The notes beneath the pieces are model-generated. The model was not told the DNA's origin, did no database searches, and saw nothing but the letters and a program-made list of their open reading frames with translations. The position numbers and the translations under genes were made by a program. Below, piece by piece: positions 24,908-34,080 of a DNA stretch of 64,000 nt. Source of the DNA: Pelobium manganitolerans (GTDB taxonomy: Bacteria > Bacteroidota > Bacteroidia > Sphingobacteriales > Sphingobacteriaceae); contig NZ_MBTA01000012.1 of the NCBI RefSeq assembly GCF_003609575.1, positions 371,661 to 435,660 of the forward strand. The letters are read 5' to 3'. The stretch's first letter is position 1. Every line of letters begins with the position of its first letter.

Positions 24908-27103
24908 TTAATACGCTACTTGCACTGGTGAAGCCACAGCTTTTGCAAAATTCTCTACATAATAAAGCCAGTCCATCTCGTGCGCAAAATCGCCGCTGCG
25001 GTTCCATGCCGAGCCTTGGTAATAGCTTACGCTGCCACTGTTATTTAAAGTTTTTAGCCCTAGCAAGTGGTTTGCTTCATCGCTTAACTTCACGTTTTCG
25101 CTAGCTGGGAAAACCACAGCCACACCAATCATCCCGTTATCCACTTTTTTATTGTCGGCTTTGTCCCAATAGCTCACATAATTGTGCATATGGTCTATTT
25201 TAATACTGCCGTCATTATTATGTTTGGTAACTCCGATAGCAAGCGGTAAGCTAGTGCCTTTAAAGTTATAGGTGTCGGTTACGTAATTCATGTTGCTACC
25301 GGCATCTAAAGTAACGCGTTTGGTTTCGGTAACTTGTTGTCCGTTAACGTCCCAAGCATCATAAATAAGGTCAAAAACCAAGCGTACGGGGCCATTTTCT
25401 ATAATCTTGTAAGAAGTATAATTGCCCGGGAAAATCATTTTTCCGTCGGCGTAAGGCGCAGAACTGCCACCGCCCAAAGTAAAGCCAACGCTATAATTAT
25501 CCATCCCTTCGCCATGGTTGGTGTGGTAATCATTCAGTTTATACCAATCGTTAATCACCAACTTTGGGGTGTTTTTAGCCCAGACATCTAATCCTTTTGC
25601 CTGGCCGCTAGGTTCTTTATCCAACGCGGCGCCGTACAACCTAAAAACTACTTTGTCGTTTTCCCATGCAAAATCGTCAAAACGTTCTGGCACCTGGCGA
25701 CCGAAGACTTTGCTTTCATAAGCTTGCCTTTCGCCTGCTTTTACCAAAAAATAAAGTTCGGTACCTTCTTTAATGTTAGCTTGGAAAATTAGTGTTTGAG
25801 GTTTTTTCTGGCCGTTATAAATCAATTGAGAAGGAATTTGTTTGCCCGTCATCGGATCAATTACAATCACTTCCTTTTCTTTGATTTTTTTGTTTGCCTT
25901 CTGTATGGCATCCCAACTTACTTCAACCGTTTGGGCTTTGCGGGTAATATCGAGCGGATTCTTAACGGTTACCAACAAGCCGTTTTCTTGTTTCAGCTGC
26001 ATGCGGTAAATCTCGCTACCGGCCAATAAAAAGGCGCCAACGCCATAAACGTCGGTTTCATCATAAGTTACGTTTTGCGGATCGCGGCCCTGCGCTTGTA
26101 CGTAGCCCAATTTTCCGTTAGGGTGAACAGATGTTACCAAAGCTGTCCATGAATCTGCGATAACCTTTTTATAGTCATTGTAGTTTAATAAACCGTGGTT
26201 TACGCCCCAAGCCAAAGCATAGGCAAAAAAGCCTGTTCCGCTGGTTTCCTTTACCGGAAAGCTGGCTGGATCTAACAAACTGGCATGCCATGATCCATCT
26301 GGCTGTTGTAAAGACGCAATTTTGCGCGACATTTTTTTAAACTGCGTTTCAAAGCGTTTCCTATCGGGATGGTTTTGCGGCATTACTTCTAAAATGCGGA
26401 CCAAGCCACCCATTACCCAGCCGTTTCCGCGGCTCCAAAAAACTTTTGTGCCGTTTTTCTCTTTTTTATCAAAGTAACGGCTGTCGCGGTAGAACAAATG
26501 CTCGTCTTTATCGTACAGGTACTCGCTAGATTTCCACCACAATTTTGAAGCGGTGTTTAAATATTTCATATCGCCAGTAGCTTCAGATAAGTAGCCCAAA
26601 GCCGGCGGACCCATAAAAAGCGCATCACACCAAGCCCACTCGCGGTTGTAAATTTCATTTACCCAAAGCAAAGATTCGGTGTGTGGCAAAGTAACAATGG
26701 TATCTGCACGGTCTTTGAATTTTGCAATAAACTTTGGGTTCTGATAAATCTCGTACAGTTGCGAGTAGGTTTGCCCCACGCAATAATCATCAGCAAAAAA
26801 ACGCTCGGGACCCAATCCCCATTTATTGTCTTTGCCCACTTCAATCAGTTTGTGGTAGTAAGTTGGGTCGTTGGCAATTTTGCCCCAAGCCATCATACCA
26901 GCATACATGGCACCGTTTGTCCAATCGGTTTTTGGCGTTTTCCAACCGTTTTCGGCTAAATCTCTCCACTGCCAGTCGGCAGTTTTTTTCATAATGTGGA
27001 TAATGCTATCCGGTTGTAAATTGCTTTGCGCAGATGCTGCACCGTAAATGCTCACAAAAAGTAAAAGGGCACTCAGCTTAAAAAAATTAATGGTTCTTTT
27101 CAC
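24908..27103 (-). CDS. GH105-type unsaturated uronyl hydrolase fused to DUF4861
   Basis: A 731-residue exported protein from the GTG at 27103, which begins a proper signal peptide (MKRTINFFKLSALLLFVSIY, cut near 'SAQ'); a GTG 11 codons upstream is less likely. Residues 30-390 form an alpha/alpha barrel of the GH88/GH105 clan, with acidic residues Asp106 ('ADDYCVGQTY') and Asp160 ('WAWCDALFMGPP') at the usual catalytic positions and 'WSRGNGWVMGGL'. Residues about 400-731 match DUF4861 ('GRQVPERFDDFAWENDKVVFRLYG'), often found in uronate-containing PULs. The barrel should remove the 4,5-unsaturated uronate left by the lyases. GH88 is the usual enzyme in chondroitin loci, so GH105 here is a variation. 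Confidence 0.88.
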   Translation of the reverse strand: MKRTINFFKLSALLLFVSIYGAASAQSNLQPDSIIHIMKKTADWQWRDLAENGWKTPKTDWTNGAMYAGMMAWGKIANDPTYYHKLIEVGKDNKWGLGPERFFADDYCVGQTYSQLYEIYQNPKFIAKFKDRADTIVTLPHTESLLWVNEIYNREWAWCDALFMGPPALGYLSEATGDMKYLNTASKLWWKSSEYLYDKDEHLFYRDSRYFDKKEKNGTKVFWSRGNGWVMGGLVRILEVMPQNHPDRKRFETQFKKMSRKIASLQQPDGSWHASLLDPASFPVKETSGTGFFAYALAWGVNHGLLNYNDYKKVIADSWTALVTSVHPNGKLGYVQAQGRDPQNVTYDETDVYGVGAFLLAGSEIYRMQLKQENGLLVTVKNPLDITRKAQTVEVSWDAIQKANKKIKEKEVIVIDPMTGKQIPSQLIYNGQKKPQTLIFQANIKEGTELYFLVKAGERQAYESKVFGRQVPERFDDFAWENDKVVFRLYGAALDKEPSGQAKGLDVWAKNTPKLVINDWYKLNDYHTNHGEGMDNYSVGFTLGGGSSAPYADGKMIFPGNYTSYKIIENGPVRLVFDLIYDAWDVNGQQVTETKRVTLDAGSNMNYVTDTYNFKGTSLPLAIGVTKHNNDGSIKIDHMHNYVSYWDKADNKKVDNGMIGVAVVFPASENVKLSDEANHLLGLKTLNNSGSVSYYQGSAWNRSGDFAHEMDWLYYVENFAKAVASPVQVAY

Positions 27104-27123
27104 GATAATTGATTTTAATATGA

Positions 27124-28659
27124 TTATTTCAGCCACGATGGCAATTTGCCTAGCCTGTTTTTTAACTGTCCTTCGTATAACGATTGCGGAAGTACGGCCT
27201 GTCCGTTAGCTTCCTCGTATTTTAGTTCTTTTGCATCAAATTTTGTTGGCGTGCCGTGGAAACCTACCATTATCGGATAAGGGATTTTCCAGTAGCGCTG
27301 ATTGGGCCAAAAGCTAAATTCGGGATATTCTTTGTTGATTTTATTGTAGTTCCAAAATACTAAATTCCGCATATGATTGGGCATATTTTCCAATGCGCCG
27401 CCGCCTCTGTTCATCATCAATCCGCCCGTAACAACATCCAATAAGGTATTTCGCGGTTGCGATGCGTGGCTTTCAAAACACGTAGTAGCCGGGTAATTTA
27501 CGCGGTGCAATACCGTGTTCATAGCAGTTTTTGAACTGCCAACCGAATGCCATTGCGAGGCTTCATCTGTAATGCGCGATAGCAAAATATTGGTGCCTCC
27601 GGCGTTGGTGATGGCCTCATGCCCGCCGTTGCCGGTAATTTTACAGTTGCTAATGCTGACGTTTGCCCCGTTGTTAATTACCGCGCCGACAGAAACATCT
27701 GTAAAACGGCAATTTTGCATCCACGAGTTTACTATGCGGCGCATGTTCACCAAAGTGAAGCCGCTGTCATCCATCCATGAGCGGTGGTGCACAAAAGGCG
27801 TTTTCCAGTTGCCTACAAACGCGATATCTTCAATTCCTACTTCCTCAATGCAATCATATTTAGCCACATTCCACCCTAAATTTGCTTTAATAGGATAGGC
27901 CAGCGGTTGCGCCAAAGTGATGGTGTTGCCTTTGATGCTTTTAATCTGATGCACCACAGATAAATCCAAACCGCCGTTTACCAAGCTTTTCCAAGTAGGG
28001 TCTATTTTATAATCGCCCAAATCTAAACGGATGGCTTCTTCGTCTTTGCTTCGCATGGTAAGCAATAGCCAATCGCCTTTTGCCAAACCTTTGGTTTCAT
28101 CAACATCAAAGCTAAAATCGCCTATTTGTGCGCCAGAAGTGATCTTCCCAATTTTTGTTTCCGCTTTTTTGCTGCCAAAAACAAACATGGGCGGGGTGCT
28201 CCACATTTTGGTGGTGTCTTTGGGCTGTAATGGCGTTTTCATAAACAGCTCGGTGCCGCCTTCACCACTACCGCTTCCTTTAAAAATGGTATTGCTAGTG
28301 CTTACCCAAACAGAATTTAGGTCGTCGTACTCGTCTTGAACGATAAACCTGCCTTTCGGGAAAAACACCACACCGCCGCCACTTTTACGTGCGGCCTCAA
28401 CAGCTTTTTCAATGGCTTCTTTGTCTGATTTATTGTCGTTAGCAACAGCGCCAAATTTTGTAACATCATAAATTGGCACATCTACAGCTTTGTAATTAGG
28501 CTGTTTTTCTCCGTTTTTATAACCTACGTAAGAAAAATCTGGCAATATGGATTGCTTCGGATTGTTTTTGTATTCCGTAAAAACTTTTGCCTCTTGCTGT
28601 GCAAAAGCGCTTGCGGCAAAACAGCCTGCAAATAGCAAGGTGAATGTTTTTTTTGTCAT
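27124..28659 (-). CDS. DUF4955/PL29-like beta-helix lyase
   Basis: A 511-residue exported protein (signal peptide ends 'SAFAQ', residue 21) with the repetitive short strands of a right-handed beta-helix: 'TKFGAVANDNKSDKEAIEKAV', 'FKGSGSGEGGTELFMKTP', 'SWMQNCRFTDVSVGAV', 'NCKITGNGGHEAITNAGG'. It is a full-length paralogue of the catalytic part of the protein at 15454 but lacks the accessory module and T9SS tail, so it probably acts in the periplasm while the paralogue acts outside. The family resembles DUF4955, to which I link PL29 (founded by a Bacteroides chondroitin lyase). The link is from memory and needs a profile search. Start overlaps the previous stop as TAATG, implying translational coupling. 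Confidence 0.72.
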   Translation of the reverse strand: MTKKTFTLLFAGCFAASAFAQQEAKVFTEYKNNPKQSILPDFSYVGYKNGEKQPNYKAVDVPIYDVTKFGAVANDNKSDKEAIEKAVEAARKSGGGVVFFPKGRFIVQDEYDDLNSVWVSTSNTIFKGSGSGEGGTELFMKTPLQPKDTTKMWSTPPMFVFGSKKAETKIGKITSGAQIGDFSFDVDETKGLAKGDWLLLTMRSKDEEAIRLDLGDYKIDPTWKSLVNGGLDLSVVHQIKSIKGNTITLAQPLAYPIKANLGWNVAKYDCIEEVGIEDIAFVGNWKTPFVHHRSWMDDSGFTLVNMRRIVNSWMQNCRFTDVSVGAVINNGANVSISNCKITGNGGHEAITNAGGTNILLSRITDEASQWHSVGSSKTAMNTVLHRVNYPATTCFESHASQPRNTLLDVVTGGLMMNRGGGALENMPNHMRNLVFWNYNKINKEYPEFSFWPNQRYWKIPYPIMVGFHGTPTKFDAKELKYEEANGQAVLPQSLYEGQLKNRLGKLPSWLK

Positions 28660-30092
28660 TATCTGTCTAAATCAAAACCGTCGTTAGTTTGCTTTAACCA
28701 AGCTTTTAAATCTTTTTTTAGGCTTTTTACCGTTTCCGGATTTTTATCAAAAATGTTGTTCAATTCAAAAGGGTCTTTCTTTAAATCAAACAAATATTTG
28801 CTGGTTTGTTTTTTCTGGTACTGATATACCAGTTTGTATTGTGCAGTTCTTAAACTGCGGAAACCGGTGTTAGGATTTGATGCCGTTACAGAGCCCATGA
28901 TGTATTGCTGTGTTGGATAATCCCCTTTTCCGGTTTTGATGTATTCAGAAAAATCCCTGCCATCTAAATCTGCCGGAAGTGGCGTTTTAACGCCCATCAA
29001 ACTCATAACCGTCGGAAAAATATCCGGCTCGCTCATTAGCATTTGTGCATCAAAACGAGGGAAAATTTTACCGTCCATATACATCATAAAAGGGATGCGC
29101 ACAGATTCTTCGTGGAAATGGTTTTTAGAAACCTCGTCATGCTTGCCTAGGCTATTGCCATGGTCGGCCATAAAAATAACCAAGGTGTTTTTATCCAGGC
29201 CGCTCTGCTTCAGCTGGTCCAAAATCCGACCAATCTGCTCGTCGGCACCGGTAATATTGGCATAATAATACTTAATGTTGTCGCGGTAAAGCTTGCCCAT
29301 TTTGGTGTCGGCAGCCGGAATGTCCGGGTCTTTCAACAAGCTTTCTAAATCAACATCTTTATATATATCATAGTACTTTTTAGGGACGGTTTTGTAACCC
29401 GAGTGTGGCGGATTCATAGAAACCACCAAAGAAAAAGGTTTGTTTGCCGGCCGAACGTTGCCCTCATTTTTAAAAAAAGCGATGGCTTTATCCGCCTCAT
29501 GTTTCGGCCCCCATTCATCTACATAATGGAAGTTTTCGCGACTGTCATTGGTGTTCCAGTACATTGGGCGGGCATGGTCATCATAGGTGCCGTAAGCGTA
29601 CCAATAATCGTAGCCGTGGCGTCGGGATGGCGGCGTCCATTCATTCCAGGCTGTTTCTTTATTGTTGGAGGTATTAACGTAAGGCTCGTGCGGTGCATCT
29701 AAATGCCATTTGCCAATGTAGCCGTTAAAATATCCCGAAGCTTTTAAAACATCAGAAATGCAGGTCATGTCGGCTGGTAACTCAATCCCGTAAGGTGTGC
29801 CTTTTGAATTTACGTTGCTGTAAACGTGATTTTTTAAGGGATAACGACCGCTAAAAATCATCGCTCTACTTGGCGAACACAAGGGGTAGTTGGCCACCAT
29901 TTGCTGGGAGACGAAACTTTTTTTAGCAAAAGCATCCAAATTAGGTGTTTTAACGGGCTCTTTGCCGGTATAACCCATGGCTTCCCCACGCCACTGATCG
30001 TTAATGATGATCAATAGGTTCGGCTTTTGGTTTTGTGCAAATGCGCTACAACTGATAGCCAAACAAATAACAAATAAAATCCGTTTTAACAT
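28659..30092 (-). CDS. secreted sulfatase, GalNAc-4-sulfatase-like
   Basis: Type I sulfatase, 477 residues, signal peptide to about residue 20 ('CSAFAQ'). It has 'IINDQWRGEAMGYTG', the modification motif C72-S-P-S-R with 'AMIFSG', 'GYIGKWHLDAPHEP', 'PPSRRHGYDYWYAYGTYDDH' and 'FMADHGNSLGKHDEVSKNHFHEE'. This arrangement recalls the exo-sulfatases that remove 4-O-sulfate from N-acetylgalactosamine in chondroitin loci (S1_27 by recollection), so that is the leading guess. It lies between another sulfatase (3 bp) and the DUF4955 lyase, whose start it overlaps by one base. Confidence 0.88.
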   Translation of the reverse strand: MLKRILFVICLAISCSAFAQNQKPNLLIIINDQWRGEAMGYTGKEPVKTPNLDAFAKKSFVSQQMVANYPLCSPSRAMIFSGRYPLKNHVYSNVNSKGTPYGIELPADMTCISDVLKASGYFNGYIGKWHLDAPHEPYVNTSNNKETAWNEWTPPSRRHGYDYWYAYGTYDDHARPMYWNTNDSRENFHYVDEWGPKHEADKAIAFFKNEGNVRPANKPFSLVVSMNPPHSGYKTVPKKYYDIYKDVDLESLLKDPDIPAADTKMGKLYRDNIKYYYANITGADEQIGRILDQLKQSGLDKNTLVIFMADHGNSLGKHDEVSKNHFHEESVRIPFMMYMDGKIFPRFDAQMLMSEPDIFPTVMSLMGVKTPLPADLDGRDFSEYIKTGKGDYPTQQYIMGSVTASNPNTGFRSLRTAQYKLVYQYQKKQTSKYLFDLKKDPFELNNIFDKNPETVKSLKKDLKAWLKQTNDGFDLDR

Positions 30093-30095
30093 CGT

Positions 30096-31601
30096 TTATT
30101 TCCGTGATTTAATTTTTTCCAAATCGGCAGCTAAAGCCTCCATTTTTGAAGGATACTTTTCGGCAAGATTATTTTTTTCTGACGGGTCTTTTTTAAGATT
30201 GTACAGCTGCGGTTTCACCGAGTTGCCCAAAGCGATGTCCACGTAAGTATCGTAAGACGGCCCGCCACTTGGCACAATGTATTTCCAGTCGCCTTTAACA
30301 ATGGCCAAGGTTCCGGCGTCTTCCACCAGCTCTTTACGCCCTTTTTTGTTTTTGCCCAAATAAGCTTTCATTTGGTTTTGGCTATCGATGCACTGGTTGG
30401 GCGCGATATTTATGTTTAGATAATTTGCAAAGGACGCTGCCATATCTATCTGCGAAAGCAAAGCGTTAGAGGTTTTCCCTTGGGCTACTTTCCCCGGCCA
30501 TGATACGATGAAAGGCACACGCGTACCAGCCTCGTAAATACTGTATTTGCCACCGCTAAAAATGCCTGCCGGTTTATGTCCGTGCGCCATGGCAACCGCG
30601 CCGTCGGCGTAGCCATCGTCTAAAACGGGGCCGTTATCGCTGCTAAAAATTATGATGGTGTTGTTGGCAATTCCGGCATCGTCAATGGCTTTCATAATTT
30701 CGCCTACGCTCCAATCCAACTGCAAAATGGCGTCGCCACGCGGACCCATACCGCTTTTACCCACAAAACGCGGGTGCGGATCGCGCGGAACGTGCGGATC
30801 GCCGGAAGCGAAGTATAAAAAGAAGGGTTGTGTTTTGTTTTTTTGGATAAAATCTGTTGCGCGGTTGGTAATGGTATCGGCAATGTTTTGGTCGGTCCAG
30901 CGGGCGCTATGCCCGCCTTTCATCCAGCCAATACGGCTAATGCCGTTTACAATAGTGGCGCTGTGTCCGTTAGAAAGGCCCATCCTTAACAATTCTGGGT
31001 TTTCTTTTCCGGTAGGCTCATCGCCAATTTTGTATTGGTAATTTACATCAATAGGATCGCTTTGCGTAAGGTGCACAATATGGTGGTTTTCGATAAAGAC
31101 GGTCGGCACACGGTCCAAAGTGGCCGCCATAATGTATGAATAATCGAAACCCACCTCGCGCGGACCGGGCGTAATATTACCGTTCCACTCTTGTTTAGTG
31201 CCTTTGTTGCCTAAGCCTAAGTGCCATTTTCCGATAGCCGCAGTGCGGTAACCGGCCTGCCGAAAAATTTTAGGCAGGGTGGTGTTTGTGGTGTCAATTA
31301 ATAAAGGTGAATCGCCTGGCGCAATGCCGGTATCGTCGCGGCGCCAAGGATAACGGCCGGTTAAAACCGCAAAACGCGATGGCGTGCAAGTTGCAGATGT
31401 GGTATGCGCATTGGTAAACCGAACTCCTTGTTTCGCTAAGGCATCAATGTTTGGCGTGCTGATTTTTGTGGCGCCGTAGCAACTTAGGTCGCCGTAGCCC
31501 AAATCATCGGCATAAATGAAAATAACATTGGGTTTATGTTGGGCTTTTAAGCCCAAAGATAAACCCACAAATGATAACAATATGAAACCTAACTTTCTCA
31601 T
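30096..31601 (-). CDS. secreted sulfatase, GalNAc-6-sulfatase-like
   Basis: Type I sulfatase of 501 residues from the ATG at 31601 (a TTG four codons upstream would overlap the previous gene more). Signal peptide ends near 'LKAQ'. Features: 'IYADDLGYGDLSCYGATKIS', the motif C-T-P-S-R with 'FAVLTGRYPWRRDDTG', 'AIGKWHLGLGNKG', 'FSSDNGPVLDDGYADGA' and 'SGGKYSIYEAGTRVP'. The 'YPWR...TGIAPGD' run with 'GPREVGFDYSY' resembles chondroitin GalNAc-6-O-sulfatases (S1_15 by recollection). First enzyme gene after the Sus genes; it begins within two bases of the DUF5017 gene's stop. Confidence 0.88.
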   Translation of the reverse strand: MRKLGFILLSFVGLSLGLKAQHKPNVIFIYADDLGYGDLSCYGATKISTPNIDALAKQGVRFTNAHTTSATCTPSRFAVLTGRYPWRRDDTGIAPGDSPLLIDTTNTTLPKIFRQAGYRTAAIGKWHLGLGNKGTKQEWNGNITPGPREVGFDYSYIMAATLDRVPTVFIENHHIVHLTQSDPIDVNYQYKIGDEPTGKENPELLRMGLSNGHSATIVNGISRIGWMKGGHSARWTDQNIADTITNRATDFIQKNKTQPFFLYFASGDPHVPRDPHPRFVGKSGMGPRGDAILQLDWSVGEIMKAIDDAGIANNTIIIFSSDNGPVLDDGYADGAVAMAHGHKPAGIFSGGKYSIYEAGTRVPFIVSWPGKVAQGKTSNALLSQIDMAASFANYLNINIAPNQCIDSQNQMKAYLGKNKKGRKELVEDAGTLAIVKGDWKYIVPSGGPSYDTYVDIALGNSVKPQLYNLKKDPSEKNNLAEKYPSKMEALAADLEKIKSRK

Positions 31602-31602
31602 T

Positions 31603-32490
31603 TTAAGGTTCAATTGTGATTTCTAGTTCCTTCACAACAGATTCGGATTTATCCGCAGTGGCATTAGAAGCAATAAAAGTAACTTTATAAGTGCCCGGTT
31701 TAGTAAATACGTATGGATATTCCGTCATTTTGGTAGTGATGTTTTTTAAGCCCATACCGCTGTCGGGCATTACTTTGTCTAGATAAAGCGCTTGCGTAAC
31801 CACCCAGTCGTCATTAGCTTCGTTGGTTGCCGGCCCGCCTTGGATAGAGATTTGCGAAGCCTCTATTTTCCATAAAACGTTTGGATTACTGTAGCTGTAT
31901 TCGCTAAATCCGGCGTTAGACAAATCGGCGATGGTTAAGGTAACACCCGATGTCAGTTTGTTGCTAACTTCAAAATTTTTGATAGTCCATTTTCTTTGGG
32001 TGCTACCCGCTTCGCCCTTGTAATGAAAGGCAATGTATAAAGGTTTATCGCCCACATATTCGGAAAGATCAATCTTGCCCGATGGGGTATTGTCTGCGGT
32101 GGTGGAGAAAGTAGCTTTGTCCGTGATGTTTTTCCAACCGCCGTTTGCTACATCTTTATCAACTTTGCCGTTAAAGGTGGTGCTTACCAATAATTCTAAG
32201 GGCAGGGTTTGCGTACCGTATTGCCTAAAAGACGTAAAACTTAATTCCGGCTTACCTTCGGCTCTTAAGCGCTCACGGTATTCGTATTTATGACCCTCTT
32301 CGCCAGTAAACAAGGTAATATTGTCTGGGTTGCCCTTGAATTTAAACACCACGGTGTCGCCTAGCTTGTAGGTAGTTTTTGCGGTACTCACATCAAAATC
32401 TAGGCTGTCAATATCCAATTCTTTATCGCAGGCTGTTAAGCCCAATAGCGCAACTGCGGATGTGTATAATATTGATTTAATCAGTTTCAT
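31603..32490 (-). CDS. DUF5017 lipoprotein, probable surface glycan-binding protein
   Basis: A 295-residue lipoprotein (signal 'AVALLGLTAC', lipid on Cys21). The sequence is beta-rich, with an N-terminal PKD/Ig-like segment ('TYKLGDTVVFKFKGNPDNI'), a central 'YIAFHYKGEAGSTQRKWTIKNFEV' typical of DUF5017, and a C-terminal Ig-like end ('YVFTKPGTYKVTFIASNATA'). Proteins of this type follow SusD in many PULs and act as outer-membrane glycan binders. The position, 19 bp after susD and just ahead of the sulfatases, fits that role, but no binding residues can be named. Confidence 0.8.
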   Translation of the reverse strand: MKLIKSILYTSAVALLGLTACDKELDIDSLDFDVSTAKTTYKLGDTVVFKFKGNPDNITLFTGEEGHKYEYRERLRAEGKPELSFTSFRQYGTQTLPLELLVSTTFNGKVDKDVANGGWKNITDKATFSTTADNTPSGKIDLSEYVGDKPLYIAFHYKGEAGSTQRKWTIKNFEVSNKLTSGVTLTIADLSNAGFSEYSYSNPNVLWKIEASQISIQGGPATNEANDDWVVTQALYLDKVMPDSGMGLKNITTKMTEYPYVFTKPGTYKVTFIASNATADKSESVVKELEITIEP

Positions 32491-32509
32491 GTTTTAAAAG
32501 GTTTTATGG

Positions 32510-34075
32510 TTACCAATTTTTGTTTTGGGTAAGCAAAGGGTTTAAGGCCATTTCTCTAACCGGAACTGGGTAAAGTAAATGCCTTTCGCTGGCGTTGTCG
32601 CCTGCCAACGCTGCATACTTGAAAGTTGCCGGTGCATTCGCTTTTATGTACGAAGCTGCCTGGCGTATTGCGAACAAATAAAGTCCCCAACGTTTCAAGT
32701 CATTAATTCTCAAACCTTCAAAACAAAGTTCTCTGGCCCGCTCATCTTGTATGGCTTTTAAAAAGTCCGCTTGTGAGGTAATGGCGTTTGCGCCTGCATA
32801 TAAGCTTGCTCCGGCTCTTTGTCTAACAGCGTTTAATGCGGTATTTGCCACGCCGGTTGGGCTTGGGTCAAAAGCGATTGCATTTTGGGCTTCTGCCAGC
32901 ATCAACAAAACATCTGCATAGCGTAGTAAAGGGAAGTTTTCTGGCGTAAAGTTTTTTTGCTTTTCAATGGCCTCGTACTCTCTGCGGAACTTGCCCGCCA
33001 TACGCTGATAAATATCGGCCGGTTTCCAGTCCACCTTTTCTGAAGTTTGGCCTTTGTACGAAAACGGAGCTACAGCCCAGTCCCTACGTGTGTCAGCTGC
33101 TTCGTACAAATTGTAAAGTTTAGGCGTTACCCCGATGAAGCCGTATGCATAGCCCTCGGTAAGATCGCCGCACTGCACGCCGTTGGTGTTGCCCACCCGG
33201 CCAGCTTCTTGGTAGGCGTTGCCAATCCGGTTACCCCAAAATTCTACTTCCCAAATAGATTCGTTGATGTCATACTTGTCTGATGCATAACGGATGAAAA
33301 TGTCCGAGTAGCTAGGGTTAAGTTTATGAGCGGCAGTAGCGTCATTCTTAACTGCATTTGCCCATTTTACAACTTCCGGATATCTGCTCACATCTTTCAA
33401 AGGCTCACCGGCCATGTATAAGTTTACGCGGGCCAAAATGCCTCTCACCGCCGATTTGCTAACGCGGCCACCAAAACCGATTTCTCTAATGCCTTTTACT
33501 AAAGGTTCGGCTTCTTCCATGTCCTTTAGAATCTGTGCGTACACATCTTTCATTGGCGTACGTGCAATATTGGTCTTGTCTAAATCAACTTTTGAAGTTA
33601 GTACCAAAGGCACATCGCCCCAGTTGCTTACCAACAGAAAGTGATAATAGCCACGTAAAAACAAAGCTTCACCTTTAACCTGCGCTCTCTTAGCGTCAGT
33701 TAATTGGGGCTTATCAATGTTTTCCAAAACCATATTGGCACGGTTGATACCGGTGTAAAGCGTTCTCCACATACCGCGGATGTCCGAGTCAGACGCATCG
33801 AAGTTTAAAACCTGCGTACCTGTGGAGATATTGTTACGTCTGTAATAGCTTAAATCAGAAGGCGCGCCTAGCGTGGTGAAAATTTTGTTGCCGTAAAGGT
33901 TATCATCGCCAAGTACATCATAAACGCCGGCCAATGCAGCATCCATCTGTTTTTCTGTGCTGTAATAATATTCTGGCGAAAGGGAATCTTCGGGCTTGGT
34001 GTCAAGGAAATTCTGGCACGATGTGCTTACACTGGCCAAGAAAAGAATCCCCAATAAATATTTTAAATTTTTCAT
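32510..34075 (-). CDS. susD: SusD/RagB-type outer-membrane glycan-binding lipoprotein
   Basis: A 521-residue lipoprotein (signal 'LASVSTSC', Cys20). N-terminal SusD-like helices include 'FLDTKPEDSLSPEYYYSTE' and 'MDAALAGVYDVLGDDNLYG'; TPR-like helices and 'GEALFLRGYYHFLLVSNWGDVPLV' follow, the last being the signature stretch of the family. The C-terminal RagB part has 'FPLLRYADVLLMLAEAQN' and ends 'LYPVPVREMALNPLLTQN'. It caps the SusC channel and binds oligosaccharide. It follows susC by 5 bp. The symbol is used in the generic sense; the substrate is inferred from the operon, not from this sequence. Confidence 0.96.
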   Translation of the reverse strand: MKNLKYLLGILFLASVSTSCQNFLDTKPEDSLSPEYYYSTEKQMDAALAGVYDVLGDDNLYGNKIFTTLGAPSDLSYYRRNNISTGTQVLNFDASDSDIRGMWRTLYTGINRANMVLENIDKPQLTDAKRAQVKGEALFLRGYYHFLLVSNWGDVPLVLTSKVDLDKTNIARTPMKDVYAQILKDMEEAEPLVKGIREIGFGGRVSKSAVRGILARVNLYMAGEPLKDVSRYPEVVKWANAVKNDATAAHKLNPSYSDIFIRYASDKYDINESIWEVEFWGNRIGNAYQEAGRVGNTNGVQCGDLTEGYAYGFIGVTPKLYNLYEAADTRRDWAVAPFSYKGQTSEKVDWKPADIYQRMAGKFRREYEAIEKQKNFTPENFPLLRYADVLLMLAEAQNAIAFDPSPTGVANTALNAVRQRAGASLYAGANAITSQADFLKAIQDERARELCFEGLRINDLKRWGLYLFAIRQAASYIKANAPATFKYAALAGDNASERHLLYPVPVREMALNPLLTQNKNW

Positions 34076-34080
34076 AATTA

